A stretch of 64,000 bases of DNA from the NCBI GenBank assembly GCA_945910005.1, contig OX246743.1:39363461-39427460 (forward strand). The letters are read 5' to 3'. The position numbers were made by a program, and so were the translations under genes. Shown here in pieces: positions 44,426-57,508 of this stretch (the first letter of the stretch is position 1; the number at the start of each line of letters is the position of its first letter). A model generated the notes under the pieces. The model did no database searches. It was not told the origin of the DNA and saw nothing but the letters and a program-made list of their open reading frames with translations. This DNA comes from Isoperla grammatica (taxonomy: Eukaryota; Arthropoda; Insecta; Plecoptera; Perlodidae).

Positions 44426-45802
44426 CTGAAACAAACATTGTGGTGAGTGATATGTGGCTCATTGCGTCAATTACCCGCAAGCTCAAGCACATACAAAATT
44501 GTATAAGTGTTCCCCGCTGAAAATCAGTTATTGTAACTGAGCAGGTGAACTATAAATACATTTTTATTTATATACCTACTCTGCGGAATCCCCGATTTCT
44601 TTTTATTGAAACATTTAAAATTTTCACAATGTAAACAAAGTTTATCATCCTACAGAATTGAGTGCTCTTGCTTACGATTTTTTTTTGTTCCAATAACCAT
44701 TTGCGTTTTTCAAATGTTCTTATTTTATTTTATTATTCGCTCTTAAGCATTCCATAAATATTTAATAGACATAATAATTATAACAACGATACAACATTTT
44801 AGAACCAGCTTTTGGCAAGAAACTTAATCCGTCTGTTGTGGTTGGAAAAGTTTCAAGGAATTAGTCAATATTAAAAATCAACAACAATAAGATGAATGAA
44901 GTTACTTATTTATTGTCTGTCTATACACTAGATTACAACACTGATATGAAATGCAATTCAAAGGAAGACTTACAACACCTCAAGAAACAGTACTGTATCA
45001 GTACACACAGCCTCATTCTTCTTGGTCCGTATTACTGCTATAGACCTCACAATAAGACATTGCACGTGGGTTTACCACGCTAAGTAAAACATTTAAATCA
45101 ACACAGTTAGTACAGTAAGAATAACATTTATGTGTTGTGAACTCCATTTTACAGAGAGTGAATAAATGATACATAAGAAATATAAAAACTAACGCATCAG
45201 TTAATTAATATCATAATGCAACTTTTCATCTAAGTTTGAAAATGTTGTAGATTGTATAGTTGAAGTTTATCACAATAAAATGCTGAGTGCACTCTTAACA
45301 ACTCAACCACAATTTCTCTCATCTGAACCATTTTACAACAAGCACAATAATGTATTTTCTGAACATGAAAAGAAAGAGATTCTTAAAAGCCTTGGGTTTA
45401 CTTATGATAAAACTAACGCTTTTACCATGTTTCTGGCATTATGAAACAGTCAAGCAAGCAGAATTTAGTACTGAATGTTAAATTCTAGCAAGGAACATTT
45501 CGGGGTACATTTATAACAATAAAACGAGTAGGAACTGGTTCAATTCATTCAAGATTGGCAACATTTACAAACACCAAGTTTGAGATAAATAAGTTCATAA
45601 GCTGCCCATCAGACAGAACTCCAGGCAGTCAGACACAGAGCATGATGAAGATGATGATTAGAGAGCTTTGGGCGTGTCAAAGAAGTTGAAAGCACTCGAG
45701 ACGACCGAGGGTTGGGAATGCCACGGAGAATATCACATAACGAGACGAAACAAGAAAGTTGTTCGAGTTTTCCCACTGGATACATTCACACCGCGTTCAG
45801 TT
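44426..45802. other. Intron/intergenic between exons 18 and 19
   Basis: AT-rich; nothing recognised. Confidence 0.5.
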
Positions 45803-46089
45803 CTACGTGCAGGGCCTATTGTAGTTGACCTGCAGCTTATTGGCAGGCGGTCTGATACCCAGATGAACGCGTCTGATGTGTTTGTCCAGGTTATACTTCT
45901 GTTTGGACCTGTGCACACAGTAGGGACACTTGAACTGCGGGTTTAGGTTCCCACACTCGTACTTCTCGTGGGAGCGCAGGTGGTGCTTGTGTTTGTAGCT
46001 CCGACCGCAGCTGCCGCACTGGAAGTTCTTGGACGAAGAGAGGCGACCGAACCCGATATCATCCATCGTCGCCCATGAGAGGTCGCCAC
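45803..46089 (-). CDS. lola: lola-type zinc-finger terminal exon 19
   Basis: Acceptor AG at 46091-46090 (GCTTGCAG); two bases (GT), then 94 codons and a stop, phase 1. N-terminus GDLSWATMDDIGFG, C2HC finger CGSC...HEKYEC, then a linker one residue longer than usual (ECGNLNPQFKC) and C2H2 finger CPYC...HIRRVH. The extra linker residue and HEKYEC are shared with the exon at 47383, marking them as a duplicate pair. Confidence 0.92.
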
Positions 46090-46139
46090 CTGCAAGCCAC
46101 GCCACGATATCAGGACCACCGCGCGCTCTCTCTTGCTAC

Positions 46140-46214
46140 CGTTGTTGTTGCTGTCGTGGTATTGGTAGTCGTAGTGGTGTAACTGGCAGTAGTGGTGGTG
46201 GTACTAGCAGTAGC

Positions 46215-46251
<37 letters not shown>

Positions 46252-46480
46252 TAACTGGTAGTAGTAGTGGCGGTAGAAGTAGCAGTAGTGGTGGTAGTAG
46301 CAGTAGTAGTTGTAGTAGTAGTAATAATAGTAGTGGTGATAGTAGTTGTAGTAGTGGTAGTAACAATAATAGTGACAGTAGTATTACTGGTAGTAATTGC
46401 AGTAGTAGTTGTTGCAGTCAAAGTAGCATAGTAGTAGTCGTAGTAATGAAAGTAGTGATAGTGGTAGTAGTAGTAGAAAA
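46140..46480. repeat. (GTA/GTG)n trinucleotide microsatellite
   Basis: Long imperfect run of AGT/GTAGTG units just upstream of the acceptor of exon 19 on the minus strand. It is read as a Ser-rich or Thr-rich shadow in other frames. Its closeness to the acceptor (about 50 bases) could affect branch-point or pyrimidine-tract context. Confidence 0.93.
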
Positions 46481-47382
46481 AAAAGCTCTAATAGGCCTAT
46501 TGATGTTATTTTTATTGGCTTTGTCGTTTAGATTAGTTTATTAAATTCATTGGATTATTATACAGTTATCGGGGCATTGCGCTGCGTAGGTACAATTTGA
46601 AGTGAGCATCACATGTTCGACAATGCCACAAACAGCTGGCAGCAAAACATACATGACAGTAAACTAACATGTTACGTGTATAATGTAATTACTACGGACG
46701 CGAAAGGTGCTATTCCGAATGAAACTAACTTGTTAGTTTGCAACGTAAAGAGAGTAAATAATATACCACAGTACAGCAGTATGTTTTAAATTTGATAATA
46801 TACCAATATGACCACAAATGAAGTCACTTTCTGTCTACGACAAACTTTTAAACTTTTGAGAAAAGCGAAGCGGGTTATGAGAGTAGCTACGTACAACAGT
46901 GTACTGTTAAATTAAGGCTACCAAAACATTGCTATGTACTTAGAAAGAATAGGCTACTCACTCAAATAGACGACACTTTACTTTATTGTACTCTATAAAT
47001 ATAAATAATACACACGTATATTAAGCGTTGACATACACAATAAATAAATTCATGCACATTCATGTAAACACCCAATCTGCAAACATACGCACAGAAACGT
47101 CCATATCAGTCTTGAACAAAATAGTACAGGGAAAGTTTTAAATTCTATTATAATACTGCTATGAATTAAAGTTAAAGTAAAAAATACATCGAAGATGCCT
47201 TCCTCACAATTAGAACACCAGGGAAAATTTTAAATTCTATTATAATACTGCTATGAATTAAAGTTAAAGTAAAAAATACATCGAAGATGCCTTCCTCACA
47301 ATTAGAACACCATGGGTGAGAGTCCGAGTTATGATTAGTTTAAGGGTGCACACGACGCTTTTGGTAGAGTTTTGGCCACAGA
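46481..47382. other. Intron side of exon 19 and 3' flank of exon 20
   Basis: AT-rich. Contains the 92-bp tandem duplication at 47129-47312. No gene. Confidence 0.5.
47129..47312. repeat. 92-bp near-perfect tandem duplication
   Basis: 47129-47220 and 47221-47312 are almost identical (GGGAAA(G/A)TTTTAAATTC to AATTAGAACACCA), so the event is recent. Confidence 0.92.
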
Positions 47383-47633
47383 TCAGGCCACACTATTTAT
47401 TGTCTCCGGCTTGAAATGCATCCGTCTGACATGCTTGCCAAGGTTGTACTTCTGCCTCGTCCTGAATGAGCAATAAACACACTGAAACTGAGGTTCTTTG
47501 TCCCCACACTCGTACTTCTCGTGCGAGACCAGGTGGTGCTTGAGTTTATAGCTCTTACGGCAGGCGGGGCACTTGTAGGGCCGGTGCTCGAAGAGTCCGG
47601 GGAAGTCCTGAGCCAGCCAGCGCACATCACCAA
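47383..47633 (-). CDS. lola: lola-type zinc-finger terminal exon 20
   Basis: Acceptor AG at 47635-47634 (GTTTCAG); two bases (TT), then 82 codons and a stop, phase 1. N-terminus GDVRWLAQDFPGLFEHRP, C2HC finger CPAC...HEKYEC, linker with one extra residue (ECGDKEPQFQC) and C2H2 finger CVYC...HVRRMH. AATAAA (47401-47396) lies within the last codons (E T I N S V A), about 10 bases before the stop, so cleavage could fall right at the end of the coding region. Paired by sequence with the exon at 45803. Confidence 0.92.
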
Positions 47634-49621
47634 CTGAAACAACGAACAAGTGTCAGAGTTACAGTCACGACCGAAGAACCATTGCTAGGGTGCGGCGGCT
47701 GACGATGACTACGAACGTGTCCGAAAGACAAGATGTGGTTTGCTATGTCCACGTCTAGGTCATCAACAATGGACGACCTCCGGTCACTGATTGTTGATTA
47801 GCTACCTTAAATTTGGATCTGGACTTAGTACCGTTAGACAGACTAAGTTTTGGACACATTTCCGGTGTTAACGATAACTTTGCAGTCGTCATAGCAACTA
47901 ATAAATGGTACAAGGCCACCACAAAATCAATTCTTGTAACTGAGTAGGTAATGAAAAAAAAAAAAATTATTTTTGTATTTATGAATTAAATTGGATGCTG
48001 GCTCTTAAACCTTACCTACTTCCTCTCACCTACTTCCACAGCTCCACCACACAATATAATCCTTCTTAATAAAAACGTTTGTAAAACAAAATGATACTTT
48101 TACAAGGAAATTTACCATCTTTATAAAGAAATAATCTTGGTCACAAAATAATATTCTGGTCCCTGAGAGTGTGTTATAAATAAGTTTCACTATATTCCGA
48201 AACTGGTATTTATTGATAATTTTGATTGCCTCTAATTGTAAGTTCAGTTGGGATTAGGATTTTAAGTGGCTCAGCAGTAATTGTTTACGAGGTTCTACTA
48301 CGAAAAGTTGGGCTTTTTTTAAGACCACCACCGCTAATCCTGACTAAAGGAGTTGACAATGTCGCAGTAACACTGTGGTTGCTCCCTCTGGACCTCCCAC
48401 TACCGAGCTAATCTGAAGAGATGTGGATCGTTACATGAAACCAAGTACATCGCCATTAGGAAATAAATAATGGTTCCACGAAATGTCACATTTAAAAAAC
48501 ATCTTCCCCTGAAATATCATTTTCTCGACAAATTTTTCCGTTTTCAGGTAAAATTGCGGTCAATTCCCGAGAACGGAAAAATTCGGGGCGGGTTTTAAGG
48601 CAACACTTTGAAGAGAAAAATATCATAATCCTGCATAATCCTATGATTTAGTAAAACATGTTTGTTGTTCAATATTTATGAATAGACCATAAAGTATCTC
48701 GCCTTGTCATAGCTGTTTAGGGTGGAGGGAACATTGGGAGGGTTGAGGGATGATTGAGTTGTCTGTTGTCGAAGCTCTGTTGCTTACACTGGCTTCATTC
48801 TTGATCTGCCTGGTAAGGTGGCAAGTTCCAGCATCTGATAGCTGCCATTGTTTCACAGCATTACATCACTTCAACCCAAGAAGAAGGTCTCCTTCTTCAT
48901 GAATACAAACCACAATCACAATTTTGCACAGGAAACGCGGGTTCTTAAAGAAAACTCTGAGTCGATATGAGGTCAAATGTTTACAACGATAGATTTATTA
49001 GAGGTTTTCAACATAAATGAGAGTGCATGAAATTCGTTCTACTAACATTAATAGGTCCTACAAAATGTGATTTCACATAAACAGTCTCACATTTAGTTTC
49101 AAAAACCAAGGAGAAGTCATTGATTGATACATCGTGGATATGTTACATTCATTAAAAAAAGAAAATATTGTGTGCTAACAATTTGATCATGAAAATACAT
49201 ATAAATGATTGTCACTATGTATGACTAGGTAATATTGTACGTTATTAACACTTAGTATGCACTTGCTAAAGTGATTTTAATGATCAAACACTTAATGATG
49301 AATTTTTAAATAATATAAACAACCAAATGGATTACACCTATATCTAGACAACCAATTAAATCGAACGACCTTCGAACTTAGACAATACATAAGTTTTGAA
49401 ATATGTGTGTTTACATAACAATGTATTAGTTGTAGAATGACAACCTCAAAAATTCAAGTAATCTCACCTTCAACTGAATAATGTGCAGTCAGATCCAGTA
49501 ATCAAGAAACAGGAGCATCAATAGTATGCATACCGCTTCATAAACAGACTGCCAAATTCAACAAGTTAACATTATATTTCCATTTTATTAAAACGTTCCA
49601 GCCTACAACGGCAAACGTCGT
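47634..49621. other. Intron/intergenic between exons 20 and 21
   Basis: Mixed composition. A hairpin with 15-base arms (48531-48545 / 48569-48583, one mismatch) sits in a GC-richer patch and may be a small transposon remnant. No gene. Confidence 0.45.
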
Positions 49622-49968
49622 TCAGATACCCACGTGTTTTAATCGGATATGGCGAGTCAGATTATGATGCAGTTTAGCTTTGTATGGGCAATGTGGACAT
49701 TGAAACTGTGGTTCTTTCCCACACTCATATCTCGCGTGACTAGTCAAATGTTTCTTTTTCTTGTATCTTTTACCGCAAGTCTCACAACCAAACCGATACT
49801 CCGGTGATTGTGGGAGTGTTGCACTGACCAGATGAAAATCTCTAGAGACGCTGCCAATCTCTAAATATTCCAAGAGCTGGACACCGGTATCTGGGTTGGA
49901 ACAGTTTTGTGTTTGAGAGTTGGTAGTCCTGTATCGCGCGTTGTGTGTCTGGTAAATAGGTCGCCAGC
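49622..49968 (-). CDS. lola: lola-type zinc-finger terminal exon 21
   Basis: Acceptor AG at 49970-49969 (TTCCTTGTAG); two bases (GC), then 114 codons and a stop, phase 1. The frame is open without a start codon from the acceptor: WRPIYQTHNARYR..., a polar spacer, LEYLEIGSVSRDFHL, then C2HC finger CETC...HARYEC, linker ECGKEPQFQCP and C2H2 finger CPHC...HIRLKH. An AATAAA at 49589-49584, 33 bases past the stop, implies a short 3' UTR. A start chosen at an internal Leu/Met would miss about 31 residues. Confidence 0.9.
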
Positions 49969-50995
49969 CTACAAGGAACAGAAGAAATATAATTGATAAA
50001 ACATGGATTCAAGAATAAAAGTTAAAACTATTATTTAATAAACTAAGTTGTGATTTTTTTAAAACCTATTCTGCCCACAAAAAATAGATTTGTAGATGTG
50101 TCTGTAGATATTGCTGCAAAGAGTAAAATAAGAATGCACACTTAATTAAAGAAGATAGTTCCAGCTTCAGTTGACCTCAAAAGCCCTTCTTAGCATACTC
50201 TGATTCGATACAACATACTGAAATGACTGTCCAGATTGTAACATGGTATACAAAGTGAGCTAGAAAATATGTAGGTAATCATTCGCATATGTTTGAGGAG
50301 TGGTATGAAGTACAGAAATGGAGAGACATACAAAAAGTGACATACAAATGTATTTTAAACACAATAATAAAACAACAACTTTACGACACAACACTAGAGT
50401 TTTATTCTGACAATTTAAGTACATATTTCTGTCTTGGCAAACATCCGATTGATTCTGCATAATACAACACAAAGTATAACAATATGCAAACAAAACATAC
50501 AGGCGTAAACTGTGATGTATGACTATAATCAACATACCAATGATTAGATAGCATTTGGTTGGACAAAACTAGCATTTAAATACTGATACATTTAGTTAAA
50601 AAAACACAAAATAGCTTGACAAGGTAGCAATGACAATCACCTTCACCTGGATAGTCTTTATAATACTGAAGGATGTATCTTATTACTAAAAGGGCTTGGC
50701 TGAGTAGTCCTGCTGCATCCTTATATTAGTAAATTGTGCTCGCTCTCATGATACCAAAATAACAATTGCTATTAGAATAATATAGTGATCAAATTTTAAA
50801 TTGTTCCGGTTTTAGGTTACGTTTTTGTAATGAAAATGAGAGTAGAGAGATACAAACAGCGAGTTCGATGAGTACTATTAGAGCTGCCTAAAAGTTGACA
50901 AGTAACAGTTCAAGCAATTGTCAATACACAAATCAGTTTAAATATTGCACGCATCCTACATACTAATCAGTCACTATTCTAGGAAGCTAAGGAAC
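49969..50995. other. Intron/intergenic between exons 21 and 22
   Basis: AT-rich; nothing recognised. Confidence 0.5.
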
Positions 50996-51273
50996 CTAAA
51001 CATAGATTTGGGTATGTGATACATACATATGTTTCTTCAAACTATATTTTCGTTTGGTTCGATAAGGACAAGATGGACACCTAAACTTTGGTTCTTTCCC
51101 ACACTCGTGTTTTTGATGATAGGTAAGATGGTACTCGTGTTTGTAGCTCTTTCCACAGTCTTGACAAGAGAACAGTCGCTCTTGTGATGCTTCCATGGGT
51201 GACTGGTGCAGGGGTGGAGGGTATCCATATGGCACGTTGTTCACTTGGCTTGACAACCAAGACATACCGGGAT
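50996..51273 (-). CDS. lola: lola-type zinc-finger terminal exon 22
   Basis: Acceptor AG at 51275-51274 (CTTTTTCCAG); two bases (AT), then 91 codons and a stop, phase 1. N-terminus PGMSWLSSQVNNVPYGYP with a Pro/His-rich spacer, C2HC finger CQDC...HQKHEC, linker ECGKEPKFRCP and C2H2 finger CPSC...HMYVSH. All ligands are intact. Confidence 0.93.
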
Positions 51274-52744
51274 CTGGAAAAAGTAAACTAGTTGGTAATG
51301 ATGCTTTTCATATCGTAACCCCCCCCCCCCCCCCCCCCCCCCTCCCCCCACTGAATTTATTGAGTTCCATGAGTTCCAATATTAAAACCATGTGAAATTA
51401 CTGTTTTAAAGTAGTTCCGCAAGAACTCTGTACGTAACATTGAAATACTGAAAACATACATTCCGGGGACTAAGAACTTAAGACAATATGAAACACAATC
51501 CTAATGTTATAATCGGTGAGGTAGTTTCAATCCAAAAGCAAATAAAATAATAACCTTAATTATTAAATATAATAATACTAGAAATGATTTTGATAGTCTT
51601 TTCTATCAAACCACATGTGGCTATTTTCTCAATTTTTCCATTTAGCGCAGAGTTATTGTTAAATGACCGGAAAAGGATTTCGCAACTTCGTTGTGTGGTT
51701 TTAATTTTGATAGTTCCTTCTTGCATTAACAGGTTGGTACTGGTTGGCTACGTACATTGTGAATAAAGACGATTGTGATAGGTTGTATATAAATATAATA
51801 TAAGTTTTTAAGTACTTATTGGTTTCAACAGGAAAACACATCCAAGATGGTGCATTCGTGATAGAACCTTTAGAGCTTTAGGCTCAGACACTTCCAAATA
51901 CATTTTTACAAGTCATGCTATTGTTATTAGTGAACCAAAATACATTTCAATTGCAGAAATTGGGCAAGGCAGTTCTAGGAGAGATGTATGTAATAGAAAA
52001 ATAAATTTAGAGAGCTAGTTCGTACTTTATTGCCATACAAACAAGGGCACACAAAAATCCATGTTTGCATTTAACTTTGTCAAAGAAACTAATTTACATC
52101 ATATTAAAAGTTAAAAAAATATATATTCCAAACAGAAGAAACAACTGATTAGTGATTTCTTAACATAAAATATTGAAACAATTAAATATAAATCACCAAC
52201 AAACTGTGAATGATTGACTAGTTTCACCCGCTACCTAAAACAAATGGATCACAGATAGAAAGATATTTATTTACTTATTGAAGGTTTCTATTCATACATA
52301 AATAGGGGTTGGCAAAAAAGAACACAGTTCCAAACACATTCAAGGAGTGACTGCCAAGTGCCAACCCATACTAAAACCGATAAAAGATAATACAAATTAC
52401 TAAAACCAAACTATTCAAAGACATAAGAATAATAAAATATACAAAATAGAAAGATTTACAAAAGTATTGAAGTAGAAGTGATGAAAAAATGTAAAAAAAA
52501 AAACAAAAAAAAACGTTAAAAATGTAAAAAAGAAGAAGAAAAAAGAATATGTCCATTCATAGATAAACTCTCTTCCTAAAAAAAACATAATTAGAAACAT
52601 ATTTTGCAGCACATAATTGTGACTTCTGTTATGAACAGAACTGTCAGAGAAACAGTCATGAAAAATGTAAATTAACAAAAATTACTAAACCAAATCTCAA
52701 AGTAAAATAGACTAGGATTTCACAAGTAAAGGTTCGCGATTAAG
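51274..52744. other. Intron/intergenic between exons 22 and 23
   Basis: Contains a long poly-C run at 51319-51349 and AT-rich sequence, with A-rich tracts around 52490-52550. No gene. Confidence 0.5.
51319..51349. repeat. Poly-C tract
   Basis: About 24 consecutive C, one T, then six C. Possible G-quadruplex on the minus strand, about 50 bases upstream of the acceptor of exon 22; length may be unreliable in the assembly. Confidence 0.9.
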
Positions 52745-53007
52745 TCACTCGGCAGTTTTTCCATGTTTCGGTTTAGGAAAGATTAGAGGTTTCAGATGGA
52801 CAAGTCTTATGTGTTGACTCAGGTTCGAGTTCTGTTTCGTCTTGACCGTACAATACGGGCACTGAAACTGTGGTTCTTTGCCACACTCGTACTTCTTGTG
52901 ACGGTTCAGATGTGACTTATTCTTGTAGGTCTTTCCGCACACTTCGCATGAGTATGATGGGTCGGGTCGCGAGCCTCGACTGAGGTAGAAGTCGTACAGC
53001 TTAATCC
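52745..53007 (-). CDS. lola: lola-type zinc-finger terminal exon 23
   Basis: Acceptor AG at 53009-53008 (GTTTCAG); two bases (GG), then 86 codons and a stop, phase 1. It begins IKLYDFYLSRGSRPD, and the first finger's first Cys (SCEVCGKTY) is only included when the exon is read from the acceptor. C2HC finger CEVC...HKKYEC, linker ECGKEPQFQCP and C2H2 finger CPYCTVKTKQNSNLSQH...H. Very close to the exons at 54896 and 57509 (shared VKTKxxSNLxQHxRxVHxxP), a recent tandem trio. Confidence 0.92.
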
Positions 53008-54895
53008 CTGAAACATACAGACCATTCGGTGGGTTTAGGTATCCAATAATTCATCACGGATCTCGTAACAAACAGCATTACTTGTAAGCTGAATAAATCA
53101 GAAGTATTTAACACACACAAGGTGTGTTGAAAATCTTTTTAGCACAGTAGTTTATGTACATGCTACAATGACTTTTTTTAGCAATTGATTTATAGTAATT
53201 ACAATGAAAATACCAATGTTTCGCTAAAGGAAACTATGCATACACAATGCAGCACATATCATAAAATAGGGGGAGGGGGTGATAGGGGTGGTTTTATGAG
53301 GTATATATTGGTTAAGTAGTATAGTAAGATCACCATTGTTACCTAAATTGGATAAAATTGTACCATACATATTTCCAACAAAATGTGATGTAAGAACAAT
53401 TGTTGATTAATTGTATCATCGATGAAGTATCCAGAAGTCATAACCAAAGTTAGCCAGTACCGAAATAGCCCACACAGAGAAAGATACACATATTAGGTAA
53501 CATAATTGTTTCATACCCAGTTCACAGATGAGCAAGCTTTAGGACACAAGATGAAAGATCATATAGGATATTTGATGCATACATATGTATCTACATGTAC
53601 ATATGCTGTTGTTACATGTTGTTGAACCAATAAATTATCATTCATTAGATCATTTTGTGTTTAACGACGTACTTGACAACTAGGCAATATTACGTTGGTG
53701 GGTTGAAAGAGAAGGACAAGGAAAGGGGAGGACGTGGGCTGCCTTTCGTCACTATAATCAAGTACTACTATTATTTAGTTATAATATTATTGTGCAGCTA
53801 TAAAAGGAAATAGGAAGTTTAAAAATCAGGGGATACAGCTCTGTAAGAACTCTTGTCCTGAAATGAAGAGTTGTCGGTTGGTAAATAAATATTTTAGTTA
53901 AGTTTAATTTTTTTTTGCAGAATGAGTTCATAACAATTTTACAAAAGGTATACATATAAAAACTGATCCCAATGAATGAGTATTGCTACTTGCAAATATA
54001 TATTTATCATAACAATACAGGAAAATTGTGTTTGAACGGTGTTACAGCGACGGGAATATATTATATTTAGAACATATTTGAAAGACATATCATACAGACA
54101 AAATGTATTTAATAGTATGAACACAGTTTGGTATTTAACTACTAGTTAAAACAAGTCTTTTTTCACAATCTGATAGATAATTATAAAGTTTTTCTTCGAA
54201 ATATTATTACAAATTAGTTTAAAAGGTTTTAAAGTTTAATTAATGCATTATCATGCATGCAAGAAAATATACAAAATCTCAATAGCAAATTAATAAATTA
54301 ATGTATGTACTATGTAGGCCTACTTACACCTGCTGTAGCTCTTTGGTATTATTTGAATAGGCTGCAATTGCAATTCGTGTTAATTGTCAACAACTAAAAC
54401 TAAATTGCAGCCATATATGACAAAAATATTGAAAAAGTGGCAGGGGAGTCAAGTTGCAAAGTTTTCTCACTCTTCTAACTATATCCACAAATATTATTAT
54501 TATTATTTATTCATCAACAATAGGGACGAACCCCACAAGTGTGATATTAATATATATACTAGTATAAAGTATACACTCAGCTAACCACTATCAATAATAC
54601 AGAAGTCACGCGTTTACCAGTTGGTGATTTCTTCTTGTATATTCTTACTGTGTGGCTTTTAAATCAATTAATTAAAAAGAAAAAAATTAATTCAATTCTA
54701 CAAAAGAAGCTTCATAAAAGATATAAAATAATGTGATAGAATAAAATAGTGTTGATATTAAACTACTCTCAATGCAGCTGGGTCAACCAATAATTCACAT
54801 AACCTTCTGATAAGATGAACAGTAATTAATCCACAACTAAGCCCTGACTTAAACACTCTAAACCGCCATAAACTTATTCCATTACTCCATTTTCT
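53008..54895. other. Intron/intergenic between exons 23 and 24
   Basis: AT-rich. Includes the LINE tail at about 54494-54556. No gene. Confidence 0.5.
54494..54556 (-). mobile_element. LINE 3' tail, family shared with 19561
   Basis: The minus strand reads ATCACACTTGTGGGG, a TCCCTATTGTTGATGAATAA-like part and an (AAT)n tail. Close to the copy at 19561-19660. Confidence 0.5.
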
Positions 54896-55173
54896 TCACT
54901 GATGAAACGTGTTCTGCGCATCATCACGAACAGGTCTCAAGCTTGGCTGTGGCCTAAAATGAACGATTCGAATATGTTGTCTTAAGTTGGAATTCAGTTT
55001 CGTTTTTACTGGGCAGTATGGACACTGGAATTGTGGCTCTTTCCCACACTCATACTTTTGATGTCTGGTCAGGTGAGATTTATACTTGTAGCTTTTCCCG
55101 CAAGCTTCGCATGGTGAGGTTCGCTGTCTCGAAGGAGTTGGCGCTTTGACGTAACCACTAAATAAAGCAAAAC
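54896..55173 (-). CDS. lola: lola-type zinc-finger terminal exon 24 (no internal start codon)
   Basis: Acceptor AG at 55175-55174 (TGTTCCAG); two bases (GT), then 91 codons and a TGA stop, phase 1. Translated by hand: it begins FALFSGYVKAPTPSRQRT, then C2HC finger CEACGKSYKYKSHLTRH...EC, linker ECGKEPQFQCP, C2H2 finger CPVKTKLNSNLRQH...H and tail RPQPSLRPVRDDAQ. There is no upstream Met or equivalent start of useful length, so the exon only appears when spliced. It belongs with the neighbours at 52745 and 57509. A weak AATAAG lies about 20 bases downstream of the stop. Confidence 0.92.
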
Positions 55174-57508
55174 CTGGAACAGTTTATTATGATAGTATCA
55201 ATGTATGTGACCTTAGCTCAAAACATATATTTCAGTGCAAAGAATAAAACATGCAAAGCTTTCCACGACCAACAGCAGAATACATATCAGTATTTGAATC
55301 ACCTTCTCATTGCAAACTGATGGTGATATCAGTACCTACAATCAACATGGTATCCCAGTGGGTACACTCAATGTAAGTAAGCAAGTCTCAGACAAGTGAT
55401 AACAGTAATTTTAGTATACTAAAAGTAAACCAATAAGTAAACGTAATCATGAAGATTGAAGTTCATGATAATATGTAATATTAGTAGACAAGTGATCTCA
55501 GTAAGTAGGTGGTTTAAGGAAGTGATTGAGAATGTGAGAAAACAGGATAAAGGAGTGAGTAAGGTATTTGTTACCAAAATTGTATAAGGAATGTAATAAC
55601 AGGGAGTAGTATAAGAAGTCAAGTACTTCCAGAATGTGTATTATCTACATCATCATCATTATCCATCGCTGTTTCCTGCTTCTGGCAGGGTCAGCTTGGG
55701 TTTCACAACCAAATTTTTCCACCTCTTCCTATCTTCCCACAGTCGTACTTCCTCTACTTGCTCCCAGTTCTCTCCTCTCGTCTGTAGGTCTTCAGCAATC
55801 TTTTCCTTCCATTTCTTCCTTGGTCTTCCCAGTCTTACATACATTATGTACAGTCAGTGAATAATTAGGAAGCTACTGGTATCAGCAAAAGAAAGAACTC
55901 AAGTTTGTTCTCTGAATATGGCCGTGTTTTCGGACCAAAACATTAGAATTTTAAATTCATCGAAGACGCAGCTATAACCCACAACAGGTAAGTTTGGATC
56001 AAGACTTTGGCCCTGAAAGTCTACGAGAAGGCTTTAGGCGACTGAAATGCCTGATGAGCTGGATCAATTACATTGTTTTCTACACCACAAGAGCGTCCAC
56101 TTCTGCCGCTTATTCAACGAAGAGAAGGAAGGTATAAACCACTTAGGAACCTCCGGCTTCGATAACGCACAACATCGATATCTGCTTAGGAACAATGATC
56201 ACTACTTGAAGACGGTGATTTTTAAATCAATGTGTCACTTTACGTTTTCTTGCCACAAGATGTACAATGGGGAATATGCATCATATTTTCTTAGCATTTT
56301 ACTAGATTAGGATTCACTTCCTGAATACAAAAATATTTTATTTCGATGACATAGAATAAAGTTTCATTCATAAAAACGAGCTGAAAGTTTCACACATATT
56401 TATGGCGGGAAAAACGGGCCATACGTCACTTTCCTTGTATCAGCAATCAACCAATCATAAAATGATAGATAAAATAACGCTTATATATATGGAAATTATC
56501 ATATCCAAAATCATATAAAATCGAATTTATGTCTAGTACGCCTAGTAATTAATTTTGAAGCCCAATTACTACAAAAACAATAATACCAAACCTATTTTCA
56601 TAGAATATCAGTAAATATTGGGTGTTGTAATTCATATAAAGCAGACTTGACAATGGCTTGAGTAAAAATTTTGACAAGGTTAGTTTATGACCTTGAAAAT
56701 TTGATTGTTTCAGCTAGGAGGTGGTGGCAAAGTCCAAGGAGGTTATATGCAAAGTCATTCATATAAGCAGTGATTTACAAGGATTGTGACGTCACATACC
56801 GTTTAAAAATAATAGTGCGGGAAACAGATACCTAATCAAAATCTTTGAACATGTATAGAAGTATAATGAGTTAATTTTAAAACTTTTAAATTAGGTTTAT
56901 GATGTCTTCAGGTGAATAACAATATATTCCATGTACTTTCAGAGCTGTATAAAATTCATGCACATTCCCTATTACTTGCAACGATTTTTGCACTTGGATA
57001 TTTGAAAGGAAATTATTTATTTTTAACTAGTTTGATGTATCTTTAATAACAGATTAGAGACTATAAAAATATTGTCCGGTCTCAAGGGCTGCGTGCGTTG
57101 CCCTACCATCGTCATTACTATTGACACGGTATTCTATCTCCAGCCATGTACCAAACACACTGAAAGGTGATACATGTGTGCATGAAATAAGAATTGTATC
57201 ACATTTCACGTACTAACTTTATTTAGTGCGTGTTACTTGTTCAAATGTAGACCACCATTATACATAGATGATTCATTTAAACTAGTAAATTCAAACCAAG
57301 ATTTGCAGTCAATTTTAAATTGTAAGTTATAACACAGTAGAAATTTGAAAATGGAAACAATTTGGGTAAAATATACTGTTAGTATGAAACTAAACACGAT
57401 ACAATTATGCATTAACAACACAATTAGATCAACTAAAAATAAAAGGATGGGTTTTGCCATCCCAACATTTTGAAGTCAAATTAAAGTTTGTTTCGTGAAA
57501 ATTAATAT
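55174..57508. other. Intron/intergenic between exons 24 and 25
   Basis: Contains a LINE C-terminal fragment (55636-55864). The rest is AT-rich. A minus-strand AATAAA near 57215 could serve exon 25. Confidence 0.45.
55636..55864 (-). mobile_element. Non-LTR retrotransposon 3' end (extreme C-terminus of RT protein)
   Basis: The minus-strand peptide has LGRPRKKWKEKIAEDLQTRG and LWEDRKRWKNLV near the stop, the typical last residues of an insect non-LTR RT protein. It is followed by a (GAT)n-type tail. Strongly 5'-truncated. Confidence 0.75.

Noticed and set aside
46029..46544. Ser-, Thr- or Leu-rich frames
   Set aside because: Translations of a trinucleotide microsatellite.
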